Positions 20,273 through 30,554 of a stretch of DNA of 64,000 nucleotides are shown one piece after another (positions within the stretch are counted from its first letter, which is position 1; each line of letters opens with the position of its first letter). The stretch is from Chryseobacterium sp. E1 (GTDB lineage: Bacteria; Bacteroidota; Bacteroidia; Flavobacteriales; Weeksellaceae): NCBI GenBank assembly GCA_019203745.1, contig CP078104.1, positions 4,340,001-4,404,000 of the forward strand, in the 5' to 3' direction. The position numbers and the translations under genes were made by a program. The notes under the pieces are model-generated. The model saw nothing but the letters and a program-made list of their open reading frames with translations. It ran no database searches and was not told the origin of the DNA.

Positions 20273-22272
20273 ATGAATTTAAATCATAAAATTTTCGGTT
20301 CAGCTATTATTGTACTGTCTACCATGATGATCAATGCACAAAGTTCTACTGCCAAATTGCCCGGGGATCCAACTTTGCCATCATCCAGGGCCAATCTTGA
20401 AAAGCTTGTTTCTTACGACAAAGGAAACTTTAAATACAGAGTTGAAGATTATTTTGCAAGACCAAAAGCTTCAGCCTTTAAGATATCTCCTGACGGGAAA
20501 TATCTTTCTTATAAAGAAAAAGACCAGGACAAAAAGAATCATGTTTACGTCAAAGATCTGAATTCCGGAAAAGTGACCAAAGCTATTGTGGAAAAAGATG
20601 ATCTGATCAAAGGTTATGGCTGGCTGAACAAAAACGACTTTTCTATACACAGGATAAGGGAGGAAATGAAAATATTCATTTGTACGCCTCTGATATAGAT
20701 GGAGGAAATCAAAAGGATTTAACACCATTTGACGGAGTAAAAGTACAGTCGATCATTCCTGTAAAAGATACTGACTTCGTTGTAGTAACAATGAATAAAA
20801 ACAATAAGCAGATCTTTGAACCCTTTAAAATCAACTTCATTACCGGAGAAACTACCCAGTTGTACGAAAATAAAGATGTCAACAGTCCCATTGACGGCTA
20901 TATTTTTGATAAAGACGGGAATCTGAGAGGATACAGCATCCTTGAAAATGGTTTGACAACAAAGACTTACTATAAAGACCTGGAGACAGGGAAATTTAAT
21001 CTGATCAAATCTGCAGACTGGTCTGATACCTTTGGAATCATTGAGTTTAATGAAAACTCCAAAAATAAAGACGAAGCTTATGTAGTGACCAATCTGGATA
21101 GTGATAAAGCGAGAATTGTGCTCTATGACCTAAAGAAAAATGCTGTGGTTAAAGAGATTTATTCCAATCCCGTATATGATGTCAGCTCAATAAGTACAGC
21201 CGGTAAAAACAGAAACTATGAACTTGACTATATCAGCTATGAGGAGTAAAAGGAGAAACGGTTCCGGTAAGTAAATTTTATAAAGAAATAGATGACAAGT
21301 TAAAATCTCAATTTGGAGATAAGGAATTTGCGATTGTTTCCTCCGATGATAATAATGACAAACTTTTGGTTGTTGTAGGAAGTGATAAGCTATATGGAAC
21401 CTATTACGAATACGATACAAAAACCAAACAAACGAAGCTTCTTTACAACCTGATGCCGCAGCTGAAGGAAGAAGATATGGCTGAAATGAGACCCATCGAA
21501 TTCAAAAGCAGAGACGGATTGACCATTCATGGATATATCACACTGCCTAAAGCAGCATTGGAAGGAAAAAGTTCCTTTAATCGTTAACCCTCACGGTGGC
21601 CCCCAGGGAATCAGAGACAGATGGGGATTCAATCCGGAAGCACAGTTGTTTGCAAGCAGAGGTTATGCTACACTTCAGGTCAACTTCAGAATTTCCGGAG
21701 GGTATGGGAAATCATTCCAGAAAGCAGGTTATAAGCAGATTGGAAGAAAAGCGATGGATGATGTGGAAGACGGAGTGAAATATGCAATCGAACAAGGGTG
21801 GGCAGATAAAGATAAAGTAGCCATCTACGGAGGAAGCCATGGCGGATATGCTACTCTGATGGGGCTGATCAAAACTCCGGATCTGTATACCTGTGGAGTA
21901 GATTACGTAGGTGTTTCCAATATTTTTACCTTCTTTGCTTCCTTCCCGGAATACTGGAAGCCCTATAAAGAAATGGTAAAGCAGATCTGGTATGATCTTG
22001 ACAACCCTGAAGAAGCTAAAATTGCTAAAGAGGTATCTCCGGTATTCCAGATTGACAAGATCAAGAAACCTTTATTTGTAGTGCAGGGAGCTAATGACCC
22101 AAGAGTAAACATCAACGAATCTGATCAGATCGTAAAGGCAATGCGTGCCAAAGGCTTTGAAGTTCCTTATCTGGTAAAATACGATGAAGGACACGGATTT
22201 GGAAAAGAACCGAACAGAATAGAACTCTACAAATCGATGCTGGGATTCTTTGCCGAAAATTTTAATAAATAA
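20273..22272 (+). CDS. Secreted S9-family serine peptidase (prolyl oligopeptidase type)
   Basis: About 667 residues with a signal peptide (IFGSAIIVLSTMMINAQSS), an N-terminal beta-propeller (KISPDGKYLSYKEKDQDKKN and similar repeats) and a C-terminal alpha/beta-hydrolase domain. The catalytic serine is in YGGSHGGYATLMG, the aspartate in VVQGANDPRVN and the histidine in YDEGHGFGKEPN. Four bases are missing (T near 20640, G near 21243, two As near 21568); restored length is 668 codons. It probably trims periplasmic peptides, resembling S9 acylaminoacyl/dipeptidyl peptidases. Confidence 0.9.
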
Positions 22273-22294
22273 ACTGTTAATTTAATAGCATTTG

Positions 22295-22322
22295 AACGGA
22301 AGACTTAGGTCTTCCGTTTTTT
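22295..22322 (+). terminator. Intrinsic terminator of the S9 peptidase gene
   Basis: Perfect 10-bp stem AACGGAAGAC / GTCTTCCGTT with loop TTAG, followed by T residues. Confidence 0.9.
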
Positions 22323-22324
22323 TA

Positions 22325-22680
22325 TGGTTAATGTCATTGCTAGCCAAGCGAAGCAATCTCAATATGATTATACTTTGATGATTGGAAAAATGCAAAGACG
22401 CTAAGTCTTTTAACAACAAGCTGTACATTTTAAGGCGAAGATTTTATCTCCGATAAAATTGAACACTGCATATTTTTAAATCCTCTCATCTGATTTTGCA
22501 AATGAAGCAGATGATCATGAAAAAAATCTGCGCAATCTGCATGATCTGCGAGAAAAATAATAATAGATCGCTTGGTGAAAATCATATATTGAGCGAAGCC
22601 GAAATATTCATGAGTCTTATCATTTTGCACAAGGATTAGAAAAACTTTGCGCCCTTGCGTTCAAGAAAAAACAATATTGT
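22325..22680. repeat. Mosaic dispersed intergenic repeat, copy 1
   Basis: A gene-free stretch made of short modules also found at 25056-25290 and 29556-29738. It contains GTCATTGC followed by GCGAAGCAATCTCAATAT, a GCAAAGACGCTAAG module, an AGATTTTATCTCCGATAAAAT module (itself partly palindromic), and CTGCGCAATCTGCATGATCTG. Part of it matches copy 2 in reverse orientation. From 22681 to 22955 I see only AT-rich and purine-rich sequence and no gene. Confidence 0.6.
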
Positions 22681-22955
22681 TTTATAATTTCATCAATCAT
22701 CAATCATCAACTTAGCCCCGATAGCAGCGGTTACCCCGGAACATGAGTGGGAGAGCCGGAGGTTAAGAGTGTGGGAGAGTTGGGCGTGAGGAGTATGAGC
22801 GGATGGCGGGAAAAAGCTTCTGAAAAAATAACTGATGCGTAAGTTGCTGAAAATTTATGAGATAAAAACACTGATGAATAAAAAAAAAATTGAATTTCCA
22901 GAAAAATATTTTAAATTTATTAAAGTAAAAACAAAAGGAGAGCCGTCATAGCAAT

Positions 22956-23533
22956 ATGGAGGTTGTCGAAAAAATAACAATGCCACAGAAAGAGAAAGAA
23001 AGCATCATCTCGCAGACCGTTTCCAACTACGGAGGGAAGCTGATGTCCTATATTCGTCCGAAAGTGAAAAATACGGAGGATGCGGAAGATATTCTGCAGG
23101 AAGTGTGGTATCAGTTCAGTAGCCTTACGAATCTTTCTGAGATCGTAAACGTTGGAGGCTGGCTGTACAGGGTAACGGCAAATAAAATTACAGACCGTTA
23201 CCGAAAAAGAAAACAGAAAATCTTGAAGACTTTGTCTATGAAGATGAAGACGGCAGTTTTTCCATCAAAGATATTTTATTGATGGATGAAAGTGCAGGCC
23301 CTGAAGTGAAGATGTTTCAGGATGAAATCTGGAAAAAACTGTTTGAAGCGCTTGATGAACTTCCCGAAAAACAAAGGCTGGTCTACGTAGAAAACGAACT
23401 GAACGACAAAACCCTCCAGGAGATCGCCGATGAACAGGGAGAAAACATTAAAACCATCATCAGTAGAAAAAACTATGCTGTGAAGCACCTGAGAAACAGA
23501 TTGAGAAAGTTATACGAAGATTTAAAAAGTTAG
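22956..23533 (+). CDS. RNA polymerase sigma factor, ECF-like sigma-70
   Basis: About 192 residues. Region 2 holds YIRPKVKNTEDAEDILQEVW and a YRVTANKITDRYRKRK segment; region 4 has LDELPEKQRLVYVENELNDK with a helix-turn-helix (QEIADEQGENIKTIISRKNY). One base is missing near 23222; restored length is 193 codons. ATG 22980 is an alternative start, with GGAGG 18 bases upstream. No anti-sigma gene is recognisable; two small genes follow and probably share the transcript. Confidence 0.85.
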
Positions 23534-23544
23534 AAAAAGAAATT

Positions 23545-23878
23545 ATGAATCATAAACACACAAAAAGGCTGGATTTTTTTATTACTGTGTCCGCCATTGA
23601 TCCTTCTGGCCGTTACATGGATTGTAATGTCGCTCTGGAACTGTCTGCTTCCTGAAATTTTAGGGGTAAAATCCATTACATTCTGGCAGGCTATGGGAAT
23701 ACTGATCCTAAGCAAAATTCTTTTCGGCGGTTTCCATTTCGGCAAGGGAATGAGAGATTTTAAAGAAAGAAAAATGAGAGAGAAAATGGAAGGTCTATCC
23801 CCGGAGGAAAGAGAGAAATTCAAAGAGGTTTGGAGAAATAAATGCTCAGGTGGATTCTTTAACAGAAACAACGAATAA
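23545..23878 (+). CDS. Small membrane protein downstream of the sigma factor
   Basis: About 111 residues. In restored frames MNHKHTKKAGFFLLLCPPLI leads into hydrophobic segments (LLAVTWIVMSLWNCLLPEIL; FWQAMGILILSKILFGGFHF), then a charged tail rich in K, R and E. Two bases are missing (A near 23565, T near 23578). It starts 11 bases after the sigma stop. The position would suit a regulator or target of the sigma factor, but the sequence has no anti-sigma signature that I recognise. Confidence 0.6.
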
Positions 23879-23969
23879 TTTGAAATTTTTAAAGAAGTAG
23901 TAAAGTAAAATTTAAATTCATTCGTCTCTATAAAAAACAAGAAGTAGTAAAATTTAAAATTTTGAAAAA

Positions 23970-24208
23970 ATGAAAAATTCAGCATTAAAGGGAGCTCTTG
24001 GCGCATTAGCCGTCGTAGGTGTAGCCTTAATCGCTAAAAAAGCAATACAAAGAAAAGATTTATCAAAGGTATTTTTGATGAGTACGGAATTAAAGAAAAG
24101 TCACCTTTCGGACTGGCAGATAAGATCAGAGAAATGAATGACGAAGACTATCAGGAACTGAAAGGGAAATTCAAAAAGAATTCCATTCAAGATGCTGCAA
24201 AAGGATAA
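23970..24208 (+). CDS. Small protein with N-terminal hydrophobic segment
   Basis: About 79 residues. ALKGALGALAVVGVALIAKK is a likely single membrane or membrane-surface helix, followed by a charged soluble tail containing FGLADKIREMNDEDYQELKG. One base is missing near 24060; restored length is 80 codons. Third gene of the sigma-factor cluster. Family unknown. Confidence 0.5.
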
Positions 24209-24253
24209 TATGTGTGAAGCATAATCTATGCAGGACTAAATTGAAATTGTTTA

Positions 24254-24297
24254 ATTCCGGCTCGGGAAGCAAAGCTTCCCGAGCCGGAATTTTTATT
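24254..24297 (+). terminator. GC-rich 17-bp hairpin terminator
   Basis: Perfect 17-bp inverted repeat (24254-24270 with 24274-24290) around loop AAA, followed by TTTTTATTT. It closes the sigma-factor cluster. Its C-AAA-G apex resembles the hairpin at 43830-43856. Confidence 0.8.
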
Positions 24298-24328
24298 TAA
24301 AAACAACTCCTGGAAAAGTTTTTAATGC

Positions 24329-24336
24329 TACATTTG
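24329..24336 (+). promoter_or_regulatory. Candidate -7 promoter element of the 24364 hydrolase
   Basis: TACATTTG matches TAnnTTTG, 27 bases before the start codon. No convincing -33 TTG. Confidence 0.4.
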
Positions 24337-24363
24337 TGTCTTTGCAATTATAAAAATCAGGTT

Positions 24364-25007
24364 ATGATGAGGTTCAGAAATGTTTTTATTGTAATACTTT
24401 CGTTTTTTTCGATCATATTGTTTGGGCAAAAACCACAACAAAAACAATACATTTTCTTTTTACATAATAAATTTCTGGAAGACCATTCTTTTGAGGAAAA
24501 GCATCCTAAATATGGAGTCGCAGAATATGAAACAATACTCAGCAAACTCAGAGATCAAAATACGGTTGTTATTTCTGAGAAAAGAAAAGCGGGGACAGAT
24601 CCATCGGTGTATGCTGAGAAGGTAAAGAAACAGATTGATAGTCTCCTGAAAAAAGGAATTCCAGCTGGAAGAATAACAGTGGTAGGAACTTCTCAGGGAG
24701 GTTATATTGCACAATATGTGTCTTATTATGAAAAAAATCCACAATTGAAGTTTGTTTTCATCGGCGCTAGCTTCAAAGATGATTCTTTGGAAAAAGACAA
24801 AAACTTCAGGTTATATGGAAGAGTTCTTTCCATTACGGAGAAATCAGATGAAGGGCATGTGCGAATGTCTCAGGAACAGAGGTTGATCAGATCTGGGATT
24901 AAGGATTTTAAAGAAATAGAGTTAAATACAGGATTGAATCATGGTTTCCTTTTCAAAGCTCTCAATGATTGGATCACTCCCACTAAGGATTGGGCTTCCG
25001 TAAATAA
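24364..25007 (+). CDS. Exported alpha/beta-fold hydrolase
   Basis: About 214 residues with a signal peptide (FRNVFIVILSFFSIILFGQK) and a nucleophile elbow VGTSQGGYIAQY. A histidine near the end (NTGLNHGFLFKALNDW) is a plausible catalytic base. As given, the frame runs on to 25062, but its last 18 residues fall where the gene would normally have stopped. Adding one G near 24998 gives the ending DWASGK and a stop at 25005-25007, with 215 codons, just before repeat copy 2. I prefer that end. Substrate unknown. Confidence 0.65.
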
Positions 25008-25055
25008 ATACTGGTTGGGCTATTACCGTTTAGTTCTTATGATTGAAGTTACTAC

Positions 25056-25290
25056 TCAATGATCTGCGTAATCTGCGAGATCTGCGGGAAATACTATTAA
25101 TATGAAGTAGAGAGTCCTTGCTTGCCTGAAATGACAAACTCGCCTTTGAAATTTTATCGGAGATAAAATCTTTGCGCCTTAAAATATACAGCTTGCTGTG
25201 AAAAAACTTTGCGGCTTTGCGTTTTTCAACCAATGGATTACGAACTATATTGAGATTGCTTCACCTTCGGTTCGCAATGACTTTTTGATC
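25056..25290. repeat. Mosaic dispersed intergenic repeat, copy 2
   Basis: Contains ATCTGCGTAATCTGCGAGAT, a TTTTATCGGAGATAAAATCT module followed by CGCCTTAAAATATACAGCTT, and ATTGAGATTGCTTC before CGGTTCGCAATGAC. The middle and last modules are reverse complements of modules in copy 1 (22325-22680), while the first is in the same orientation. No gene is seen between 25008 and 25362. Confidence 0.6.
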
Positions 25291-25362
25291 CCTATTTCCA
25301 GCAAACTTTTGTTGTAAATATCAAACACAAAGAAAAATAAATCCTTATTTTTGTACTGCTCA

Positions 25363-26007
25363 ATGAAAGATTACTACTATTTTCTCGGTATATCTCAGGA
25401 TGCTTCAGAAGAAGACATCAAAAAAGCATATCGGAAGCTTTCTTTAAAATACCACCCTGATAAAAATGAAAACGATGACTTTTTGCTGACCGTTTCCGTG
25501 AAATTCAGGAGGCATATGAGACCTTAAGTGATCGTGCACTTAGACGTACTTATGATCAGAATCTGGAAAATCATCAGAGAAGTTTCAGGTATAATATTCC
25601 ACCTGCAATAAAAACATTTACAGCTAATAAAATTCACGCAAAAAAGGAGAGGAGATTATCACAGCTGGCAGACGAGTAATGCCGATGTGGTGAAAGTATT
25701 GCCTTTCGGATTGGAAAAGCCGTATGGAGAGAGGATCTTTAAAATCACAGAATTTAAAGACGGTAAATTCCAGCTTTTGCTTCATGCAACGAATTCTCTT
25801 TTGCATAAAACGGTAGTTCAGGGTATTACCATTACAGAGGTTTTTGAGAACGATTCTGAAAAATTCAAAAATTCTGTGGAAGAAATGTTTAAGCCACAAC
25901 CGAGAACAGTAGTGAACAAATACGGTCAGCCTAAGATTATGATGCTGATCTGGGGAATTATTATCCTGGCAATTGCGATCTATATGCTGATCAGAAATTT
26001 CAGCTAG
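25363..26007 (+). CDS. J-domain protein with C-terminal membrane anchor
   Basis: About 215 residues. An N-terminal DnaJ domain (MKDYYYFLGISQDASEEDIK, then AYRKLSLKYHPDKNEN with the HPD motif that stimulates DnaK ATPase) is followed by a middle region of unknown fold and a C-terminal membrane helix (KIMMLIWGIIILAIAIYMLI). No zinc-finger or client-binding domain of DnaJ itself is present, so it is a specialised co-chaperone. Three bases are missing (T near 25483, A near 25645, T near 25663). Its stop lies one base from the end of a convergent small gene. A TATTTTTG element at 25346-25353 is a possible promoter. Confidence 0.85.
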
Positions 26008-26008
26008 T

Positions 26009-26173
26009 TTATGCCATTTTCTTTCTTCCCGGGCATTTTTTACATCTTTTCCCTTTTTTGAATTTTTTACAGCAGGATTTCTTTTCACAGAACATCTCTT
26101 CGTTATTGAATTCATTATTGAATGCATAGACAGGAGCTAAAGGCGGAACCTTAAATGGGACAATCATATTCAT
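26009..26173 (-). CDS. Small Cys/Lys-rich protein, 54 residues
   Basis: An uninterrupted 55-codon frame, too short for most gene finders. MNMIVPFKVPPLAPVYAFNN is followed by a basic cysteine-rich tail (CEKKSCCKKFKKGKRCKKCP) that could bind metal or nucleic acid. I recall similar short proteins in other flavobacteria but cannot verify it here. It converges on the J-domain gene with the stop codons almost touching. Confidence 0.55.
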   Translation of the reverse strand: MNMIVPFKVPPLAPVYAFNNEFNNEEMFCEKKSCCKKFKKGKRCKKCPGRKKMA

Positions 26174-26635
26174 GCTGCAAATATATTAATTTAGAATAAA
26201 TATAATTAATAAATTTTCATAAAATTCTTTAAACCTGATGAATAGCAGTCAGGACTTGCTTTTAAAAGAATTAATTCAAGTAAAAATCAATAAAAATGAC
26301 AACGGGTTTTCTTCAATGAATCTTAAATTTTGTTCCGGTTTAAATAAAAAGAATGTTTAAAAAATTATTTCAAGCAGGGAGTCTGATCAGGTTTTCTGAG
26401 AGGTTAAGTGATGCTTTATTGATGATGAAATGGTCTTATTATTGATGATTGTTTACTGAATCATTATAAAATTTGTTTAAAAGGAAATAAACTTCTCAGG
26501 AAGTCTGTTAAAAGATAATTTTATAAAACGGAGTCGGGAGTTTAGTGAATTATCGCCGGTTTCAGGCTCTTGTACAATCCTGTAAAAAATTGTAATTTTA
26601 CCCATCTTTTTACAAACAAAATCTAATAAATAAAA
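26174..26635. other. Intergenic stretch upstream of gcvP
   Basis: AT-rich, with no gene, tRNA or strong hairpin that I can support. It must contain the promoters of gcvP and of the divergent 54-residue gene. No glycine-riboswitch-like tandem structure was recognised. Confidence 0.4.
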
Positions 26636-29490
26636 ATGAATACAGAACAGTTTGTGAGCCGTCACATTTCCCTTAATGAAGCCGATAAACAGGCGATGTT
26701 GGAAAAACTTGGCGTTTCTAGTATTGAAGAGTTAATTTCTCAGACCATTCCTTCTTCTATCCGTTTAGAAAAAGATCTTGAGATCTCAGAACCACTTTCG
26801 GAATACGAAATGCTGAACCATTCAAAAGAATTGGCGTCAAAGAATACAGATTATACAAGCTATATCGGTTTCGGGTACCACAATACACTTTTACCTTCAG
26901 CCATCCAAAGGAATATCTTTGAAAACCCTAGCTGGTATACGGCATATACACCGTATCAGGCAGAAATTGCACAGGGAAGACTTGAAGCTCTTCTTAATTT
27001 CCAGACTGTAGTATGCGATCTTACAGGTTTTGCACTGGCTAATGCATCTTTGCTGGATGAATCTACTGCTGCGGCTGAAGCAATGCATATGTTCTTCAAC
27101 AACAGATCTAAAGACCAGAAAAAGCAGGAGCTAATAAGTTCTTTATTTCTGACCTTGTCCTTCCTCAGACAGTTTCTGTACTGAAAACAAAAGCGGAAGG
27201 ATTAGAAATTGAGATCGTAATAGGTGATCATAAAACACATCAGTTTGATGGTTCTTATTATGGTATTTTATTACAATATCCTGGTAAAAACGGAATCGTT
27301 TTAGATTATACTGAAGATATCGTAGAATATAAAAACTGGATCTTCAGGTAGCTGTTGCGTGTGATCCAATGGCATTGGTAAAGCTTAAATCTCCTGCTGA
27401 GATGGGTGCTGACTGTGCTGTGGGAACTTCACAGAGATTCGGTATTCCATTAGGATATGGAGGTCCTCATGCTGCATTCTTCGCTTGTAAAGAAGATTAT
27501 AAGAGAGATATTCCGGGAAGAATCATCGGGGTTTCTCAGGATATGTACGGAAAACGTGCATTGAGAATGGCCTTACAGACAAGAGAACAGCATATCAAGA
27601 GAGAGAAAGCTACTTCCAATATCTGTACAGCTCAGGTTCTTTTAGCGGTAATGGCGGGAATGTATGCTGTTTACCATGGGCCTAAAGGATTAAATTATAT
27701 CGCTGATCAGATCCACTTTAAAGCAAACGCTTTGAAAGGAGGTCTTAAAGCTTTAGGATATCAGGTTGTAGAAGAGCCGATCTTCGATACCGTGAAAATG
27801 ACAATGTCTGAAGAAGAGAAAGGAAGATTGATGAGAATGATGCAGGATCACAGACTTAACCTTAACTACTTTACAGAAGGGGTAGTAAGTGTTGCGATCA
27901 ACGAAAGCACAACATTGGAAAAACTAAATTATCTGATGGCTTCTTTTGCTCAGTTCAAAGACAAGCAGACTTTCAAACTGGAAATCAAAGAAGGATACAG
28001 CATTCCGGAAGAAAACCTGAGAAAAGACGAAATTCTTACAGAATCAGTATTCAACAAATACCACACGGAAACAGAATTGATGCGTTACATCAAACGTCTT
28101 GAGAGAAAAGACTTATCATTGACGCATTCAATGATCTCTTTAGGATCTTGTACGATGAAACTGAATGCTGCTACGGAAATGTTACCGCTTTCATGGGCAG
28201 ATTGGGGTAGTGTACACCCATTCGTACCGGTAGATCAGGCTGGAGGATATCAGCAGATGATTGCAGAGCTTGAAAAAGATCTGGCAACAATCACTGGTTT
28301 TGCAGGAACTTCTTTACAGCCAAACTCAGGTGCTCAGGGAGAATATGCAGGTTTGATGGTGATCAGAGAATACCATATTTCAAGAGGAGACCACCACAGA
28401 AACGTGGTATTGATTCCTCAGTCTGCACACGGAACAAACCCAGCTTCTGCTGCAATGGCAGGAATGAAGATTGTAGTTGTGAAAAACCTTGAGAACGGAG
28501 AAATTGATTTCGAAGATCTTAAAGCGAAAACAGAATTACATTCAGAGAACTTATCTGCTGTAATGATCACTTATCCTTCTACTTACGGATTCTTTGATGC
28601 TAACATTAAAGAAATTACCAACCTTATCCACGAGCACGGAGGACAGGTATATATGGACGGTGCCAATATGAACGCTCAGGTAGGATTTACAAGTCCTGGA
28701 AACATCGGAGCTGACGTTTGCCACCTTAACCTTCACAAAACTTTCGCCATTCCTCACGGAGGTGGAGGTCCTGGAGTAGGTCCTATCTGTGTTGCTAAAC
28801 ACTTAGTACCTTTCCTTCCTTCTAACGCAAACATCAGAATCGGAGCTAAAGAAGCTATTGACGGTATTTCTGCTGCACCTTACGGTTCAGGATTGATCTT
28901 AAACATTTCTTACGCTTACATTAAAATGTTAGGAACGGATGGTCTTAAAAGGCTACAGGACATGCTATTATGAATGCTAACTACCTTAAGGAAATCTTAG
29001 CAGAACACTTCCCAATCTTATATTCAAACGAAAACGGAAGAGTAGCGCACGAATGTATCGTAGATTTCCGTCAGTTCAAATCTTTAGGAATTGAGGTGGC
29101 TGACGTTGCGAAGAGATTGATGGATTATGGTTTCCATGCTCCTACTGTTTCTTTCCCTGTTGCAGGAACATTGATGATTGAGCCTACTGAATCTGAAAGC
29201 AAGGCTGAAATTGATCGTTTTGCAGAAGCATTGATCTCTATCAAAAAGAAATCGATGAAATTGCAAACGGAGAAGCAGATCCGGCAAACAACGTATTGAA
29301 AAATGCTCCTCATACAGAACAGTTGGTTATCTCTGATTCTTGGGATAAACCATACAGCAGAGAAAAAGCTGCTTATCCGTTAGAGTGGGTAAGGGACCAC
29401 AAATTCTTTGCTTCCGTATCAAGAGTAGACGAAGCTTACGGAGACAGAAACTTAGTATGTACCTGTGAGCCGATTGAAGCTTATATGTAA
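26636..29490 (+). CDS. gcvP: Glycine dehydrogenase (decarboxylating), P-protein of the glycine cleavage system
   Basis: PLP enzyme that decarboxylates glycine and passes the aminomethyl group to the lipoyl H-protein. The single-chain form is about 952 residues. The start MNTEQFVSRHISLNEADKQA is typical; the PLP lysine is in NLHKTFAIPHGGGGPGVGPI, with SLGSCTMKLNAATEM and HGTNPASAAMAGM blocks also present. Four bases are missing (A near 27120, A near 27335, G near 28952, one near 29242); restored length is 953 codons. It stands alone with its own terminator, so gcvT and gcvH are elsewhere. Confidence 0.97.
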
Positions 29491-29513
29491 TTAAAAGTTT
29501 TTTTAACAATAAG

Positions 29514-29545
29514 AAATCCCTTTCAGTAATGAGAGGGATTTTTGT
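29514..29545 (+). terminator. Intrinsic terminator of gcvP
   Basis: AAATCCCTTTC pairs with GAGAGGGATTT with a short loop, then TTTG and a further T run. Confidence 0.75.
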
Positions 29546-29555
29546 TTTTATAGTC

Positions 29556-29738
29556 TTGCGAGCAAAGCGAAGCAATCTCTTTAACGCAAAATTCGCAAAG
29601 ATTTGGACTGCTAACTGATTATAACGTTCGCAAAGGCGTTCCACTCAGCAAAGCTTAAACGATGTGTTTTTTCAGCAAATTGTGAGACTTGTACGGCCGT
29701 TGTCATTGCGAGCGTAGCGAAGCAATCTCAAAGCAGCG
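29556..29738. repeat. Mosaic dispersed intergenic repeat, copy 3
   Basis: Contains GCGAAGCAATCTC twice in the same orientation, near 29567-29580 (after TCTTGCGAGCAAA) and near 29718-29730 (after ATTGCGAGCGTA), plus fragments such as AACGCAAAATTCGCAAAGA. The same modules occur in copies 1 and 2. Confidence 0.6.
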
Positions 29739-29747
29739 ATGATTGTT

Positions 29748-30145
29748 CTATTTCGTTTTGATTAATTCTTCAAGTCTGGTCATCATATCATCCTTTTCCT
29801 TCAGCATTCTTTCGTAAAGTGCGATTTTTTCTTCATGAAGCTGGATAATTTTATCAATAGGATTATAATTGTTGACAATTACACCTGTTGCATTGTCATG
29901 AAAATTACTTGAAATAATATTTATAGCCTGTTCCTCATCAAAATTTTGAAATGCTTCCACAGGAATTTTTAAAACTTCAGAGATTTTTTGAAGAAGCGGA
30001 TCTTCAATTGTTTCTTTCTGTTCTAATAATGAGATTTTCTTCTGGTTCCAGTCATCACCTAAATCCAGTGCCAGAGCTTCCTGTTTGATGCCCAGCATTT
30101 CTCTGAATCTTTTACGTTTCTTCCCTGATGTATCTTTTGTTCCAT
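29748..30145 (-). CDS. Helix-turn-helix (XRE-like) transcriptional regulator
   Basis: About 132 residues. With one G restored near 30120 it starts MEQKIHQGKKRKRFREMLGI and continues into a Cro/C1-type helix-turn-helix (KQEALALDLGDDWNQKKISL, EVLKIPVEAFQNF). The C-terminal half is a predicted coiled coil (LHEEKIALYERMLKEKDDMM) that may mediate dimerisation. Restored length is 133 codons. Target unknown. Confidence 0.7.
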
Positions 30146-30305
30146 TTGTGGTTTTAAGCTTATTTGAAGGTTTATGATGAGTAAAGATAGAAAATTGTAG
30201 TGGATATTAAGATGTGGGGCTGAAAATTTGGCCAAATTCTTTTTGATGAAAACAAAAACACTTCCCAAAACTGAGAAGTGATTTGTAATTCTTATTTTAT
30301 TTCTG

Positions 30306-30478
30306 TTATCTTCTTTTATAGCTGTAGGCAACTAATATGGCTACACCCATCGTAAGAACGGTTATCATTGAAATCGTTTCAATGGAGATTCCACTTTTCA
30401 TCTGTGTGTTTTCTTTTTCACATGAATAAAAGAATAATACTGTCATCAGCAGACAGCCCAGGAGTAATTTTTAATCAT
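30306..30478 (-). CDS. Small membrane lipoprotein, 57 residues
   Basis: With one A restored after the third codon, the frame reads MIKKLLLGCLLMTVLFFYSC: a hydrophobic signal with a possible lipobox cysteine at residue 20. A second hydrophobic segment follows (SMITVLTMGVAILVAYSYK) and the protein ends RR. The restored length is 58 codons. Family unknown. Confidence 0.5.
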
Positions 30479-30554
30479 ACAATGTATTTGTTTGGTTACT
30501 AAAGTTTTATCATCAAAAACTATACCGAGTTTGTAGACTAAAAAATATGGTGTT

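Noticed and set aside
25008..25062. The extended C-terminus of the exported hydrolase.
   Set aside because: These codons lie past the likely stop at 25005-25007, which appears when one G is added.
25624..26127. A 167-codon minus-strand frame.
   Set aside because: It is antisense to the J-domain gene and overlaps the better-supported 54-residue gene.
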